A stretch of DNA of 64,000 nucleotides. It comes from Roseivirga spongicola (lineage in GTDB: Bacteria; Bacteroidota; Bacteroidia; Cytophagales; Cyclobacteriaceae). The position numbers were made by a program, and so were the translations under genes. Positions 24,790 through 34,528 of the stretch are shown piece after piece. The stretch spans positions 434,001 to 498,000 of the forward strand of contig NZ_LRPC01000012.1 in NCBI RefSeq assembly GCF_001592965.1. Reading direction: 5' to 3'. Position 1 is the stretch's first letter, and each line of letters opens with the position of its first letter. The notes under the pieces were generated by a model. That model ran no database searches. It was given only the letters and a program-made list of their open reading frames with translations, and had not been told where the DNA came from.

Positions 24790-25582
24790 TACTCAGAATA
24801 TCTACTCGTTTGCCTGAAATGGCAAACAAAAGGTCGTTTTCCATAAACACAAATTGATAAGGGAGATTAGCGTAGCTGATCTCCTTTGTTTTTTTAGAAT
24901 AGATATCGGTCAAAACAATTTGCTCAGGAGATGAAGAAATTAACCAGTTTTTACTGAAACTGAAGAACCCGTTATTGGCCGCATTAATTTCTTCAACGAA
25001 ATTACCAAGATTGTCGAAAACAAGGATATAACCTTTAGAATCGCTTATAAAAAGCAAGTTCTGGTATTCTCTGATAAAGCTAGGGTTGAGTTTCTTGTTT
25101 TCTAAGCTTAGGCTGAGAATGTTCTCTAAGAGCAACTCACCGCTATTTACATCAATCTTACTGAGTGTTAAATTACTGGTATTCAATAACCACAGGTTGT
25201 TATCTGCTGATAGCGTAGCAATACCATTGATTTGTGAAATGTTGAACCTATTGAGGTTGTATCTTTCTGAGTTGGCTAAGAACCTATTCAAAAATAAATA
25301 CTCCTGAAAGCCTTGGTAGTAAACAAAAACTCGCAAACCTTGCCATGCCTCTAATAGACTAGGAGTAGCCTTTATCTGAGGCGAAAAGTGGTACTGAAGC
25401 TGACCCTTTTTATCGTATTTCTCAATAACTCCATCAGATGATGCAAAGTAGAGGAACCCTTGCCTGTCAATTGATGCGGCTACAGGTTCGAATGGAATGG
25501 AAAAACTCTCTAAAATCTTGGCTTCTTGGCTAAAAAGCAAGCAATGAAAGAATAAGGCTGCTATGGTTATTCTAGCCTTCAA
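24782..25582 (-). CDS. Secreted beta-propeller-like protein of unknown function
   Basis: 266 residues with an N-terminal signal peptide (LFFHCLLFSQ). Repeating short strands such as GFLYFASSDGVIEKYDKKGQLQYHF, NNLWLLNTSNLTLSKID and KGYILVFDNLGNFVEEI have the look of an NHL or WD-type propeller. It starts with TTG inside the end of the LpxH-like gene (11-bp overlap), so it is co-translated with it. Conserved hypothetical of Bacteroidota by appearance; no function is suggested beyond surface or periplasmic binding. Confidence 0.72.
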   Translation of the reverse strand: MKARITIAALFFHCLLFSQEAKILESFSIPFEPVAASIDRQGFLYFASSDGVIEKYDKKGQLQYHFSPQIKATPSLLEAWQGLRVFVYYQGFQEYLFLNRFLANSERYNLNRFNISQINGIATLSADNNLWLLNTSNLTLSKIDVNSGELLLENILSLSLENKKLNPSFIREYQNLLFISDSKGYILVFDNLGNFVEEINAANNGFFSFSKNWLISSSPEQIVLTDIYSKKTKEISYANLPYQFVFMENDLLFAISGKRVDILSIN

Positions 25583-26333
25583 ATGTTTTTAGTTCTACTT
25601 TACCATCTGAATAAACCCCGTAAGTATAATAGTTCAGCCATTCACCTAAATTGATATACCTGCTGCTATCGCCAACTTCTAGGTCTAGCGGAAGATGTCT
25701 GTGTCCAAATAGGTAATAATCGTGATGCTTTATCTTTTCTTGTTCTTTAGCAAAAGTCCATAACCATTCTTCCTCTCCTAAAAATCTTTGCTCTGTATTG
25801 TTGGCCTGAGCTCTGCTCTTTCCTGACCAAAAATTGGCTAGGCCAATACCTACATTCGGATGTAACCAGTGAAAGCACCATTGAAAGAAGTTGTTTGTGA
25901 ATACCTTCTTTAGAAATTTATAGCCATTGTCTCCTGGGCCAAGTCCATCGCCATGAGCAACAAAAAGCGAAGTTCCATTTATGTCTAATTCTAACGGCTC
26001 TTTGTATACTCGGGCGTTAAACTCCTGCTCAAAATAGCCGAACATCCATAAGTCATGATTACCAGTAAAAACGTGCAGTTCAATACCTTCATCAACTAAC
26101 TCAGCTAGTTTGCCTTGAAAACGAGAAAAACCTTTCGGGATAGTGGTTTTGTATTCGAACCAGAAATCGAATAAGTCTCCAACTAGAAAGATGGCCTGTG
26201 CATCTTTTTTACACTCATCTAACCAGCGAACTATTTTTAATTCTCTTTCTCTACTCTTTTGAGCAGTTGGAACTCCAAGGTGGAAGTCTGAGGCGAAGTA
26301 TACTTTTTTAGACGCTGCTATATTAAGCTTCAT
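25572..26333 (-). CDS. lpxH: UDP-2,3-diacylglucosamine diphosphatase (LpxH-like)
   Basis: About 253 residues from ATG 26333; the frame is open for 14 more codons to 26375. Metallophosphoesterase motifs are DFHLG, VGDLFDFW, GNHDLW, VAHGD and GHRH, with the DLFDFW signature typical of LpxH. It hydrolyses UDP-2,3-diacylglucosamine to lipid X in lipid A synthesis at the inner membrane. This copy matches LpxH motifs more closely than the gene at 16780. It is followed by an overlapping propeller-like gene and preceded by the ftsH terminator. Confidence 0.9.
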   Translation of the reverse strand: MKLNIAASKKVYFASDFHLGVPTAQKSRERELKIVRWLDECKKDAQAIFLVGDLFDFWFEYKTTIPKGFSRFQGKLAELVDEGIELHVFTGNHDLWMFGYFEQEFNARVYKEPLELDINGTSLFVAHGDGLGPGDNGYKFLKKVFTNNFFQWCFHWLHPNVGIGLANFWSGKSRAQANNTEQRFLGEEEWLWTFAKEQEKIKHHDYYLFGHRHLPLDLEVGDSSRYINLGEWLNYYTYGVYSDGKVELKTFEG

Positions 26334-26371
26334 GCTTTCAATTGAATGGTGAAAGATAGCCAATGACCAAA

Positions 26372-26405
26372 ACAAAAAAAATCAGGTCGTTAAACCTGAT
26401 TTTGT
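26372..26405 (-). terminator. Intrinsic terminator of the rsfS-ftsH transcript
   Basis: Read leftward: stem AATCAGGT / ACCTGATT with loop TTAACG, followed by eight T. It lies 20-54 bp after the ftsH stop and before the lpxH-like gene start. Confidence 0.8.
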
Positions 26406-26425
26406 ATTGTAGGCCTTATAGACGC

Positions 26426-28510
26426 TTACTCTTTATTTTCTTGTTCTTCTGAGGTCGTTCCTTCTGATTGTGGCTCAACTACCTCTTCTTGCTTAGTATC
26501 AGCATCTGGAGCGGTTTTTTCTTTAACTTTTCCATTGCCGTTAGTGTAAGCTTGGTAGGTAGTCTCCTTTTCAAAAGGTCTTTTTCCAATTAGGTTTTCT
26601 AGGTCGGACTGGAAAATGATTTCCTTGTCAAGTAATTCTTTGGCCAGAATTTCTAATTGTTCCTTTTTATCCGTTAGGAGCTGCTTAGTTCTCTGGTAAG
26701 CTTGCTCTACCAGCTTTTTAACCTCTTGGTCAATAATTTTAGCTGTATCTTCTGAGTAAGGCTTGTTAAAGCTGTAATCATTCTGCTTAGAATCGTAGAA
26801 TGAAATGTTACCAATTTTATCGTTCATACCATAAACGCTAACTATGCTGTAAGCCATTTTGGTAACACGCTCAAGATCACTTAATGCACCTGTAGAAATT
26901 TTACCGAAAATAATTTCTTCGGCAGCTCTACCACCTAAGGTCATGCACATTTCGTCCATCAGCTGCTCAGTTTGGTATAAGAACTGTTCTTTTGGTAAGT
27001 ACTGAGCATATCCTAATGCAGCAACACCTCTAGGTACAATCGATACCTTTACCAATGGGTCGGCATGCTCTAAGAACCAGCCAGCTACTGCGTGACCAGC
27101 CTCGTGGTATGCCACAATCTTTTTCTCTTCTGGAGAGATGATTTTGTTCTTCTTCTCAAGACCACCGATTACTCTATCAATGGCATCTTGGAAGTCTTGC
27201 ATGTCTACTGCTTTCTTATCCCTACGGGCAGCGATTAGTGCAGCTTCATTACAAACATTGGCTATTTCTGCACCAGCAAAACCAGGGGTCTGAGCTGAAA
27301 GCTTCTTAGGATCAACATCTTTTTCTAGCTTAATAGGCTTAAGGTGAACTTTGAAAATGGCTTCTCTGCCCACAATATCTGGCTTATCGATACTGATTTG
27401 TCTATCGAATCTACCCGGTCTTAATAACGCACTATCAAGTACATCTGGTCGGTTGGTAGCCGCAAGGATAATTACACCAGAATCAGTAGCAAAACCGTCC
27501 ATTTCAACCAAGAGAGAGTTCAACGTGTTTTCTCTTTCATCGTTAGATCCCGGCATTTGACCTTTACCTCTAGATCTACCGATTGCATCGATCTCATCAA
27601 TAAATACGATACAAGGAGCCTTTTCTTTCGCTTGCTTAAATAAGTCACGAACTCTGGCAGCACCTACACCCACAAACATTTCAACAAAGTCAGAACCAGA
27701 AAGCGAGAAGAAAGGAACAGCTGCCTCACCTGCTACGGCTTTCGCTAATAATGTTTTACCAGTACCTGGAGGGCCTACAAGTAAGGCGCCTTTAGGGATT
27801 TTTCCTCCTAGTTTGGTGAATTTTGAAGGGTTCTTTAGGAACTCAACAATCTCCGCAACTTCTTCTTTGGCTTCGTCAAGTCCTGCAACATTGTCGAAAG
27901 TGATTTTCACTTTGTTTTCAGTATCGAACAAGGCTGCTCTAGATTTTCCAATATTGAAAATCTGACCACCAGGGCCTGCATTGCCTGTCATTCTACGCAT
28001 CATAAGCCAGAAGAACAGAATAATTAAGATTAGGAAGCCCCAAGTGCTTAGGAATTCAATAATCGTAGTTCTGTTATCGAACTCAATAGATACTTGCTGG
28101 TTACTCGGAATGTCAGTGTCGGTGACAAAGTCTTGATAGTAGCCTCTAAAGTCTTCTGCTGAAAAGAATTGCTTTTCGATCTTGTAATGAGGGCCAGTTC
28201 CAAAACCTAAAAAGTTTTGGTTCTCTAACTCCGTTTTGTATTTCGCATTTTGAAGTGCCTCTGACTTCAAAGTAATCTCAACAATATTCTGATTTTCTAC
28301 ATAGAGAATTTTAGCAACATCGTTGCTTTTTACCATGTTTTCGAATCTAGCTTTGGTAATTGCTATTCCCCCTCCTGAGTTGGTGAAGAATGAAATTGCG
28401 AAAAACAGAATGATTAGGGAAACGAATATCCAAATTTGATTATTTGGTTTTTTGCCTCCTCCTGGAGCTGGTTTGCCCAGTATGTTTTTCTTTCTTGGAC
28501 TATCTGGCAT
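26426..28510 (-). CDS. ftsH: ATP-dependent zinc metalloprotease FtsH
   Basis: 694 residues. Two N-terminal membrane helices (about 27-45 and 155-175) flank a periplasmic domain. The AAA+ domain has Walker A GPPGTGKT (about 246-253), Walker [11 protein letters not shown], a pore loop [10 protein letters not shown] and the second region of homology ATNRPDVLD. The protease domain has the zinc motif HEAGH (His469). The C-terminal tail is acidic and rich in Glu/Thr. It degrades misassembled membrane proteins and, in many bacteria, sets the level of lipid A enzymes. It is co-transcribed with rsfS. Confidence 0.98.
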   Translation of the reverse strand: MPDSPRKKNILGKPAPGGGKKPNNQIWIFVSLIILFFAISFFTNSGGGIAITKARFENMVKSNDVAKILYVENQNIVEITLKSEALQNAKYKTELENQNFLGFGTGPHYKIEKQFFSAEDFRGYYQDFVTDTDIPSNQQVSIEFDNRTTIIEFLSTWGFLILIILFFWLMMRRMTGNAGPGGQIFNIGKSRAALFDTENKVKITFDNVAGLDEAKEEVAEIVEFLKNPSKFTKLGGKIPKGALLVGPPGTGKTLLAKAVAGEAAVPFFSLSGSDFVEMFVGVGAARVRDLFKQAKEKAPCIVFIDEIDAIGRSRGKGQMPGSNDERENTLNSLLVEMDGFATDSGVIILAATNRPDVLDSALLRPGRFDRQISIDKPDIVGREAIFKVHLKPIKLEKDVDPKKLSAQTPGFAGAEIANVCNEAALIAARRDKKAVDMQDFQDAIDRVIGGLEKKNKIISPEEKKIVAYHEAGHAVAGWFLEHADPLVKVSIVPRGVAALGYAQYLPKEQFLYQTEQLMDEMCMTLGGRAAEEIIFGKISTGALSDLERVTKMAYSIVSVYGMNDKIGNISFYDSKQNDYSFNKPYSEDTAKIIDQEVKKLVEQAYQRTKQLLTDKKEQLEILAKELLDKEIIFQSDLENLIGKRPFEKETTYQAYTNGNGKVKEKTAPDADTKQEEVVEPQSEGTTSEEQENKE

Positions 28511-28572
28511 TATTAAATTTTTTGAGTCTTTTTAAAATCTACATTATAACGCTTTGCCACAATAAAGGTTAA

Positions 28573-28926
28573 TTAAGCGTTGTGAGTTTTAGAAGTAATT
28601 ATGGCATCGCCCCATAGATCTTCCAAGCCGTAATACTGTCTCTTGTCTTTTCTGAATATGTGGGCTACAACACTCACGTAGTCAATTAGAATCCATTCTC
28701 TATTAGTGAAACCCTCTTTTCGCCAGGGTTTTTCATCTTTTTTGTCAACCTCAGATTCAATTGACTTGGCAATTGCTTCAATTTGGGTGTCTGAGTTACC
28801 GGAACATATAACGAAAAAGTCACAGATAGAGCCTTTTACTTTACGGAGATCCATAACGACAATGTCTTCTGCCTTTCTCTCCTCCATTCCCTTAACAACT
28901 ACATTGCTCAGTTCTTCCGAATTCAT
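28573..28926 (-). CDS. rsfS: Ribosome silencing factor RsfS
   Basis: About 117 residues from ATG 28926; a longer frame to 29019 would overlap the birA start, and family members begin near this Met. The RsfS/Iojap motifs AEDIVVMDLRKVKGSICDFFVICSG, the DTQIEAIA helix and GFTNREWILIDYVSVVAHIF are present. It binds ribosomal protein L14 (uL14) and blocks subunit joining when nutrients fall. It lies 62 bp upstream of ftsH on the same strand and diverges from birA. Confidence 0.95.
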   Translation of the reverse strand: MNSEELSNVVVKGMEERKAEDIVVMDLRKVKGSICDFFVICSGNSDTQIEAIAKSIESEVDKKDEKPWRKEGFTNREWILIDYVSVVAHIFRKDKRQYYGLEDLWGDAIITSKTHNA

Positions 28927-28943
28927 TAATGAGTTTAGTGAAG

Positions 28944-28951
28944 TATTTTTG
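28944..28951 (+). promoter_or_regulatory. -7 box of birA promoter
   Basis: TATTTTTG, an exact TAnnTTTG match, 31 bp before the TTG start of birA in the 55-bp rsfS/birA divergent gap. The upstream -33 box is not clear. Confidence 0.4.
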
Positions 28952-28981
28952 ATTTCTTTACGCGTAAAACTACGAAAACTG

Positions 28982-29743
28982 TTGTACAAAATTCCTGCTA
29001 ATACCTTATTTGTCGGCAAGGTGGTAGAATATATGCCATCCTGTCACTCTACTAATGACAGTGCTAGAGAATTACTCCTTCAGCATGACACGTCAGAGGG
29101 CACTGTTGTCATAACCGATAATCAAACTGCTGGTAAAGGGCAAAGAGGTAACTCTTGGTTTAGTGCCGAGGGTGCTAACCTGACAATGTCGTTAATTATG
29201 AAGCCCAATTTCCTTACGGTTTCCAAGCAGTTCTATCTAAATATGATTAGTTCCCTTGCTGTGAAACGTGTTCTGAATGATAGGTTGCCAGATGCTAATA
29301 GTCAAGTCAAATGGCCGAATGATGTTCTTTTAAATAACAGAAAGGTCTGCGGTATTTTGATTGAGAATGGCATAAAGCGACAGTTTCTAGAGCATTCCGT
29401 GGTAGGGATTGGCTTAAATGTGAATCAAAAGGCATTTGGCTTGGCCACGGCAACTTCTATGTCTAATGAGATAGGAATTGCCTTTTCTCTTCAATCTGTT
29501 TTTGAGAAGCTATTAGGTCAGTTTGAAGCATTGTATTTGAAATTGAAAGCCGAGAGATACTCCGAAATAAAAGATGAGTATTTACAAAACCTGATTGGAT
29601 TTAATCAGTGGCGAAAATATAGATCTGAATATGTATTTGATGGTCAAATCGTAGATGTTCTAGATTCTGGTCAACTGAAATTAGCAACACAGCAAGGAGA
29701 TAAGCTTTTCGATTTCAAGGAGATAGAATTCATCTGGAATTGA
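28982..29743 (+). CDS. birA: Biotin--[acetyl-CoA-carboxylase] ligase
   Basis: About 253 residues from TTG 28982, giving the family-typical start YKIPANTLFVGK. The frame runs upstream to 28706, but that part is antisense to rsfS. The biotinyl-AMP motif GKGQRGNSWFS, WPNDVLL and the catalytic-region KVCGILIEN are all present. There is no N-terminal HTH, so it is a catalytic-only ligase and not the repressor type. It attaches biotin to BCCP (accB at 38474 in this window). Confidence 0.93.
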   Translation: MYKIPANTLFVGKVVEYMPSCHSTNDSARELLLQHDTSEGTVVITDNQTAGKGQRGNSWFSAEGANLTMSLIMKPNFLTVSKQFYLNMISSLAVKRVLNDRLPDANSQVKWPNDVLLNNRKVCGILIENGIKRQFLEHSVVGIGLNVNQKAFGLATATSMSNEIGIAFSLQSVFEKLLGQFEALYLKLKAERYSEIKDEYLQNLIGFNQWRKYRSEYVFDGQIVDVLDSGQLKLATQQGDKLFDFKEIEFIWN

Positions 29744-29752
29744 CTCAAATTA

Positions 29753-29783
29753 TTGATTTGCAATGCTTGAGGTGTTACCTTTG
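29753..29783 (+). promoter_or_regulatory. Promoter of ahcY
   Basis: TTG (29753-29755), 20 bp, then TACCTTTG (29776-29783), an exact TAnnTTTG. The predicted start is near 29788, about 18 bases before the ATG at 29806. Confidence 0.65.
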
Positions 29784-29805
29784 CGCCTCGAAAAATTGAC
29801 ATTCA

Positions 29806-31113
29806 ATGCAAGAAACAGGAGTAAAATTCAAGGTAAAAGATATAAACCTCGCTGAGTGGGGTAGAAAAGAAATACAATTGGCAGAGGCAGAAATGCCTGG
29901 TTTGATGTCTCTAAGAGAAGAGTATGGTGCTAGTAAGCCACTTAAAGGGGCTAGAATTGCTGGGTGTCTTCATATGACAATTCAAACTGCTGTGTTGATT
30001 GAAACATTGGTGGAGCTTGGTGCTGAGGTTACTTGGTCTTCTTGTAATATTTTCTCAACTCAAGATCATGCGGCTGCTGCGATAGCTAAAGCTGGAATTC
30101 CTGTTTTCGCATGGAAAGGAATGAACGAGGAAGAATTCGATTGGTGTATTGAGCAAACACTTTACGCTTTTGAAGGTGGCGAGCCATTGAATATGATTCT
30201 AGATGATGGTGGTGATCTTACCAATATGGTGCTTGATAGGTTCCCGGAGTTAGTACCTGCTATTAAAGGTCTCTCGGAAGAAACTACTACTGGTGTTCAT
30301 AGACTTTACGAAAGAATGAAGAAAGGCACTCTTCCAATGCCAGCCATCAATGTGAATGATTCAGTTACTAAATCTAAGTTCGACAATAAGTACGGCTGTA
30401 AAGAGTCTTTGGTAGATGCTATCAGAAGAGCAACCGATGTTATGTTAGCTGGTAAAGTTGCTGTTGTTGCTGGTTATGGCGATGTAGGGAAAGGTTCTGC
30501 AGCTTCTTTGAGAGGTGCTGGTGTTAGAGTAATCGTTACGGAGATTGATCCAATCTGTGCATTGCAAGCTGCTATGGACGGCTTCGAGGTGAAGAAAATG
30601 GATGATGCTGTAAAGAGAGCTGATATTGTTGTAACAGCTACTGGTAACAAAGATATCATTGCTGAAAGACACTTCAGAGCGATGAAAGATAAAACCATCG
30701 TTTGTAACATCGGTCACTTCGACAATGAAATTGACATGGCTTGGTTGAACGGAACGTTTGGTGATACTAAAGTAGAAATCAAACCTCAGGTTGATCTTTA
30801 CAACATTGAAGGAAATGACATCATTGTTTTGGCTGAAGGTAGATTAGTAAACCTTGGTTGTGCTACAGGCCACCCTTCATTTGTAATGTCTAACTCTTTT
30901 GCTAACCAAACTTTGGCACAAATTGAGTTGTGGACTAATACAGATGCTTATGAGAATGCTGTTTATACTCTTCCTAAGCACTTAGATGAGAAAGTAGCTG
31001 CTCTTCACTTGGCTAAGATTGGAGTGGAATTGGATTCGCTTTCAGAAGATCAAGCCGAATACATTGGTGTAACTGTGGATGGCCCTTACAAGCCAGAGCA
31101 TTATAGATATTAA
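29806..31113 (+). CDS. ahcY: Adenosylhomocysteinase
   Basis: 435 residues. It converts S-adenosylhomocysteine to adenosine and homocysteine with an NAD cofactor, clearing the product inhibitor of methyltransferases. Visible motifs are the substrate segment [14 protein letters not shown], the [11 protein letters not shown] strand with [11 protein letters not shown], the NAD-binding GYGDVGKG, and the C-terminal KPEHYRY, which completes the neighbouring subunit's site. The length is normal. It stands alone with its own promoter and terminator. Confidence 0.98.
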   Translation: MQETGVKFKVKDINLAEWGRKEIQLAEAEMPGLMSLREEYGASKPLKGARIAGCLHMTIQTAVLIETLVELGAEVTWSSCNIFSTQDHAAAAIAKAGIPVFAWKGMNEEEFDWCIEQTLYAFEGGEPLNMILDDGGDLTNMVLDRFPELVPAIKGLSEETTTGVHRLYERMKKGTLPMPAINVNDSVTKSKFDNKYGCKESLVDAIRRATDVMLAGKVAVVAGYGDVGKGSAASLRGAGVRVIVTEIDPICALQAAMDGFEVKKMDDAVKRADIVVTATGNKDIIAERHFRAMKDKTIVCNIGHFDNEIDMAWLNGTFGDTKVEIKPQVDLYNIEGNDIIVLAEGRLVNLGCATGHPSFVMSNSFANQTLAQIELWTNTDAYENAVYTLPKHLDEKVAALHLAKIGVELDSLSEDQAEYIGVTVDGPYKPEHYRY

Positions 31114-31131
31114 GTCTTACAAAAGATGATT

Positions 31132-31159
31132 AAAAGGCTCCAATTTGGAGCCTTTTTTT
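31132..31159 (+). terminator. Intrinsic terminator of ahcY
   Basis: Stem AAAAGGCTCC / GGAGCCTTTT with a short AATTT loop and a run of seven T, 18 bp after the stop codon. Confidence 0.85.
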
Positions 31160-31364
31160 ATGCAAGGGATTTACATAATTACTCTAGTTGTCTTTTTTAT
31201 AAAAGATATGATGGTGACTTACTTAATGCTCCTTAAGTCAATTCTTACATTTGGCAAAGAGATAATCGAGCCCTGTTTCTCTTGATTGTTTAAATAGATT
31301 AGTTCTTTTGCTAATCCATTCTAAAGAGTGTTTTTTTAATCTATATCTTCGTCTTTAATTTTTT

Positions 31365-32066
31365 ATGGAAACACTAGCAAGCATTTACACTAAGGGGACA
31401 TTAAGAAAGCTCCAGAAATTTTTGGGAATGGATTCTAAGGATCCATACATGAAATATAAAGAGATTGATTTCTTTAAAGAGCTATTTGCCAAGTTTCAAC
31501 CAAATAAGTGTTTGGAGTATGGTTGCGGAACTAGTACTCCTTATTATATGAGCCATTTGCCAGATGGAGCTCAATGGGTTTCAATTGAACACCATAAAGG
31601 TTGGTTCGATAAGATTTCAAAAGTAATCGATAGACCTAATTTATCTTTACATTTTGTAGAAGTTGAAGGTAATGATCCCAAGGTTCCAGAAGATGATTTG
31701 TATGCCACTTTCCCTAAGCAATTCGCTCCTTATGATTTTATTCTGGTGGATGGAATAAGAAGAGAGAACTGCATAGAATTAGCGCATGAATTGTTAGATA
31801 AGAATGGTATAGTTGTGGTTCATGATAGTAATCGTAAGGAATATCATGATCATATCAAGAAGTTCAAATATTGGTTTATTCTAGAAGATTTTAGAAAAAC
31901 GGCAGGAGGATTAGGTCTGGCCTCGAATGATGTAGATGTGACTCAATTGGTGAGTCTAAAGCAGCATGCAGCTCTTTGGAAAAAGGATAGTGTGGTTTCA
32001 AACTTTTTTAAGTTCAAGTTTCTAATGGGTAAGAAAGCAAAGCCATTTAGGCTGCAAACCTCTTAA
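31365..32066 (+). CDS. SAM-dependent methyltransferase-like protein
   Basis: 233 residues. A Rossmann motif I LEYGCGTSTPYY is followed by WVSIEHH (motif II acidic region) and FILVDGIRR with a later VVVHDSNR. This is the layout of class I methyltransferases of the FkbM/Methyltransf_24 type found in glycan clusters. The acceptor is unknown. It opens the surface-glycan region, and its last 4 bases overlap the convergent GT39 gene. Confidence 0.75.
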   Translation: METLASIYTKGTLRKLQKFLGMDSKDPYMKYKEIDFFKELFAKFQPNKCLEYGCGTSTPYYMSHLPDGAQWVSIEHHKGWFDKISKVIDRPNLSLHFVEVEGNDPKVPEDDLYATFPKQFAPYDFILVDGIRRENCIELAHELLDKNGIVVVHDSNRKEYHDHIKKFKYWFILEDFRKTAGGLGLASNDVDVTQLVSLKQHAALWKKDSVVSNFFKFKFLMGKKAKPFRLQTS

Positions 32067-33718
32067 GGTTTGTGTATAAGTACGTAGGTTTCAAACTTTT
32101 CCGTATTGCCCTTTAATGCTTGATTTACGGCTACTGTAAATTTGAAGAACTGCGATTCTGAAGCGAAGCTGTAAATTAGCCCCTCCCATAGTACGTCATG
32201 TTTAAAGTTAATTTCTTTAAGGTGGTCTTTAGGTAATAATGCCAGTGTTTCATTTCCTTCAGCATACTCATTTATCATCGCTGGAGAAAAATCTCTTAAA
32301 TTCTTTCGTTCGGTATAGTAAGGTAAGTTTTGAATAAGCCAAGCATCTAGTAGCAATGGTGTGTTCTTGTCAATCTGTTCGTTTTCAGTTACAATTCTGC
32401 CTATTTCATCATAAGCCCTGAATGCCTCCATTCTCGGAAGAAAAGAAGTGAATACAATCATAAAACCAAACATGGTCCAAAACGGTAAAATTAGACTAAA
32501 CCTAAATCCGTCTTTCTTCAATATAAATAATATGGTAACTACAACTAAGGTGAAAGGTATAAGATAGAATGCCAAAGATAGATTCAACTCAAAAATAAGG
32601 TAGGTCATTCCACTTATCAGTAACGCTGAAATGATGAAATGAATAGTTTTGATTGCTAGTTTCGGTACTTTATCTCCAATGAACATTGGTACAATCATAA
32701 GAGCTAAGGCTGGATGTGCTTGTATAATGTAAGTTGGTATTTTACCTTTTGAAACGGTGAAAATCACAAACATTACAGTAATCCATGCAATTGGAAAAAG
32801 TACTTTTTTCGATTCCTTTCGGTTCATTATCCAATACACAATGGAATAAAAGAATGTCAACGAATATGGTATAATAGTCCAGCTCAGAACTCCTACGTAG
32901 AAGAAGGGCTTCATACCATTTGATTTCTTCTGAAGAGCTCGTCCGAATGTTTCGGTATAATAAATATCCCAAAATTCCTGACCATCTTTTACGTACATAA
33001 AAATCACCCAACTCAGGCCAATCACCCCAATAATTAATATTCCTAATGGCAGTTTTAGAAAAACTATATCTCTCCAGAGTTGCTTCCACTGCCCCCAGTT
33101 CTTTAGCAATATGTAGAACCCTACAATGCCACCAAGCACAATAATGTATGGAAACCCTTTAGTTAACACGGTGAGTCCTAGGGCAATGTAGCTGAGTATT
33201 AAATATTTCGTAGATCGGTCTTCATATCCTCTGTAAAACCAATACATAGTAAGTGTGAAAAAGTAGGTGAGAGGAACTTCTGGTGAGGCATACTGCTTTA
33301 CTGCAAGGAGTTGTAAACCCAAAGCCATTATTATCATGGCATAATAACCACCAGACTGGCCATACATACGTTTTCCCAGTAAATAAGTAAGCCAGATAGA
33401 GCCAAGGGCCATCAAAACAATTGGCAGGCGAATACCAAACTCATTGAGTCCGAAAATGGCACTGCTGGCGGCAATCGCCCAATAGGTGAGAGGAGGTTTG
33501 TTATATCGAGGTTCGTAGTTGTATTTAATATCAACAAAATTGCCAGACTCAAACATTTCACGAACAGCTTCTGCATAAAAACTCTCGTTCGGAGTCCATA
33601 TATCATTAACATGAAAGTTATAGAAGTATAGGAGAGATATGAGTGCAAATATCAGATACGAAGCAGAACGTGAATGAGTCCACTGAAATTCAACTATCTC
33701 TTTTTTATTAAGAATCAT
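32063..33718 (-). CDS. GT39-family membrane glycosyltransferase (ArnT/PMT-like)
   Basis: 551 residues with about eleven hydrophobic helices. The first periplasmic loop carries NESFYAEAVREM, the ArnT-type loop with conserved acidic residue, and NKPPLTYW follows. Such enzymes transfer a sugar from a polyprenyl-phosphate donor to lipid A, protein or another envelope acceptor on the periplasmic side. The C-terminal soluble part is about 100 residues. Its start region overlaps only non-coding sequence ahead of the divergent methyltransferase gene. Confidence 0.88.
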   Translation of the reverse strand: MILNKKEIVEFQWTHSRSASYLIFALISLLYFYNFHVNDIWTPNESFYAEAVREMFESGNFVDIKYNYEPRYNKPPLTYWAIAASSAIFGLNEFGIRLPIVLMALGSIWLTYLLGKRMYGQSGGYYAMIIMALGLQLLAVKQYASPEVPLTYFFTLTMYWFYRGYEDRSTKYLILSYIALGLTVLTKGFPYIIVLGGIVGFYILLKNWGQWKQLWRDIVFLKLPLGILIIGVIGLSWVIFMYVKDGQEFWDIYYTETFGRALQKKSNGMKPFFYVGVLSWTIIPYSLTFFYSIVYWIMNRKESKKVLFPIAWITVMFVIFTVSKGKIPTYIIQAHPALALMIVPMFIGDKVPKLAIKTIHFIISALLISGMTYLIFELNLSLAFYLIPFTLVVVTILFILKKDGFRFSLILPFWTMFGFMIVFTSFLPRMEAFRAYDEIGRIVTENEQIDKNTPLLLDAWLIQNLPYYTERKNLRDFSPAMINEYAEGNETLALLPKDHLKEINFKHDVLWEGLIYSFASESQFFKFTVAVNQALKGNTEKFETYVLIHKP

Positions 33719-33775
33719 ATCTATTACTTACTATTTTTGGAGGCTTCAGAAAGAACACCCAAATTTAGTTTATAT

Positions 33776-34528
33776 ATGCCTGACTCGTACAAGGGAATAT
33801 TTATAAATACCACAAAAGGTACCCATAAAGAGGTTTATAATTTAATAAAACATGATACAGAGAAATCTGTTGTTGATATTCCATCTGGACGTGGTGCATT
33901 TATTCTTCGGTTAAAGGATAATGGCTTTAGCAATGTAACTGGGGTGGATATCGAAGATATTTCACAAATAGAACATGACGATTTTGTTCTAGGTGATATG
34001 ACTAAAAGATTGCCTTTAGAATCGGCTAGTAAAGACATTGTCGTCTGCATAGATGGAATTGAACACATCTATGGTCAAGCCTCTTTTGTGGAGGAGGTAA
34101 ACAGGAGTCTTAAAGTTGGAGGTTCAGTTATAATATCAACCCCAAATATATCAAGCATTCGTTCTAGGTGGAGGTGGTTCTGGACAGGGCATCATTATAA
34201 ATGCAGTTCGCCTTTAGATGAAAGAAATCCGACACCTCTTCATCATGTAGGAATGATATCATTCCATGAGCTTAGGTATCTATTACATACTCGAGGCTTT
34301 GAAATTGAGCAGATTTCGACAAATAGAATTAAACTTATTAGTTGGCTATACATGGTCTTTGTTCCTTGGGTTTATTTATCAACAATTTGGATTTATAAAA
34401 AAACAGGGCCAAGAGAAGGAACGGTAGAAGTTAACAGGAGTATGCTCTCCCAAGTGTTCAATAAGAACGTTCTTTTTGGAGAAACTTTGATTGTAAAGGC
34501 GGTTAAAAGGAGAGATTTAGGAGGCTAA
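33776..34528 (+). CDS. Class I SAM-dependent methyltransferase
   Basis: About 250 residues from ATG 33776; the frame to 33674 would overlap the start of the divergent GT39 gene. Methyltransf_11/23-type motifs are VVDIPSGRGAFILRL (motif I), VTGVDIEDI (motif II), DIVVCIDGIEHI (motif IV) and LKVGGSVIISTPN (post-motif). A hydrophobic helix near the C terminus (LYMVFVPWVYLSTIWIY) suggests membrane attachment. It sits in the glycan cluster and may methylate a sugar or lipid-linked acceptor. Confidence 0.85.
   Translation: MPDSYKGIFINTTKGTHKEVYNLIKHDTEKSVVDIPSGRGAFILRLKDNGFSNVTGVDIEDISQIEHDDFVLGDMTKRLPLESASKDIVVCIDGIEHIYGQASFVEEVNRSLKVGGSVIISTPNISSIRSRWRWFWTGHHYKCSSPLDERNPTPLHHVGMISFHELRYLLHTRGFEIEQISTNRIKLISWLYMVFVPWVYLSTIWIYKKTGPREGTVEVNRSMLSQVFNKNVLFGETLIVKAVKRRDLGG

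Noticed and set aside
28706-28981. N-terminal extension of birA
   Set aside because: This part is antisense to rsfS and lacks the HTH of long BirA proteins; the family start is at TTG 28982.
30445-30717. Two overlapping leftward frames in ahcY
   Set aside because: Both are shadows of the highly conserved NAD-binding region of adenosylhomocysteinase.
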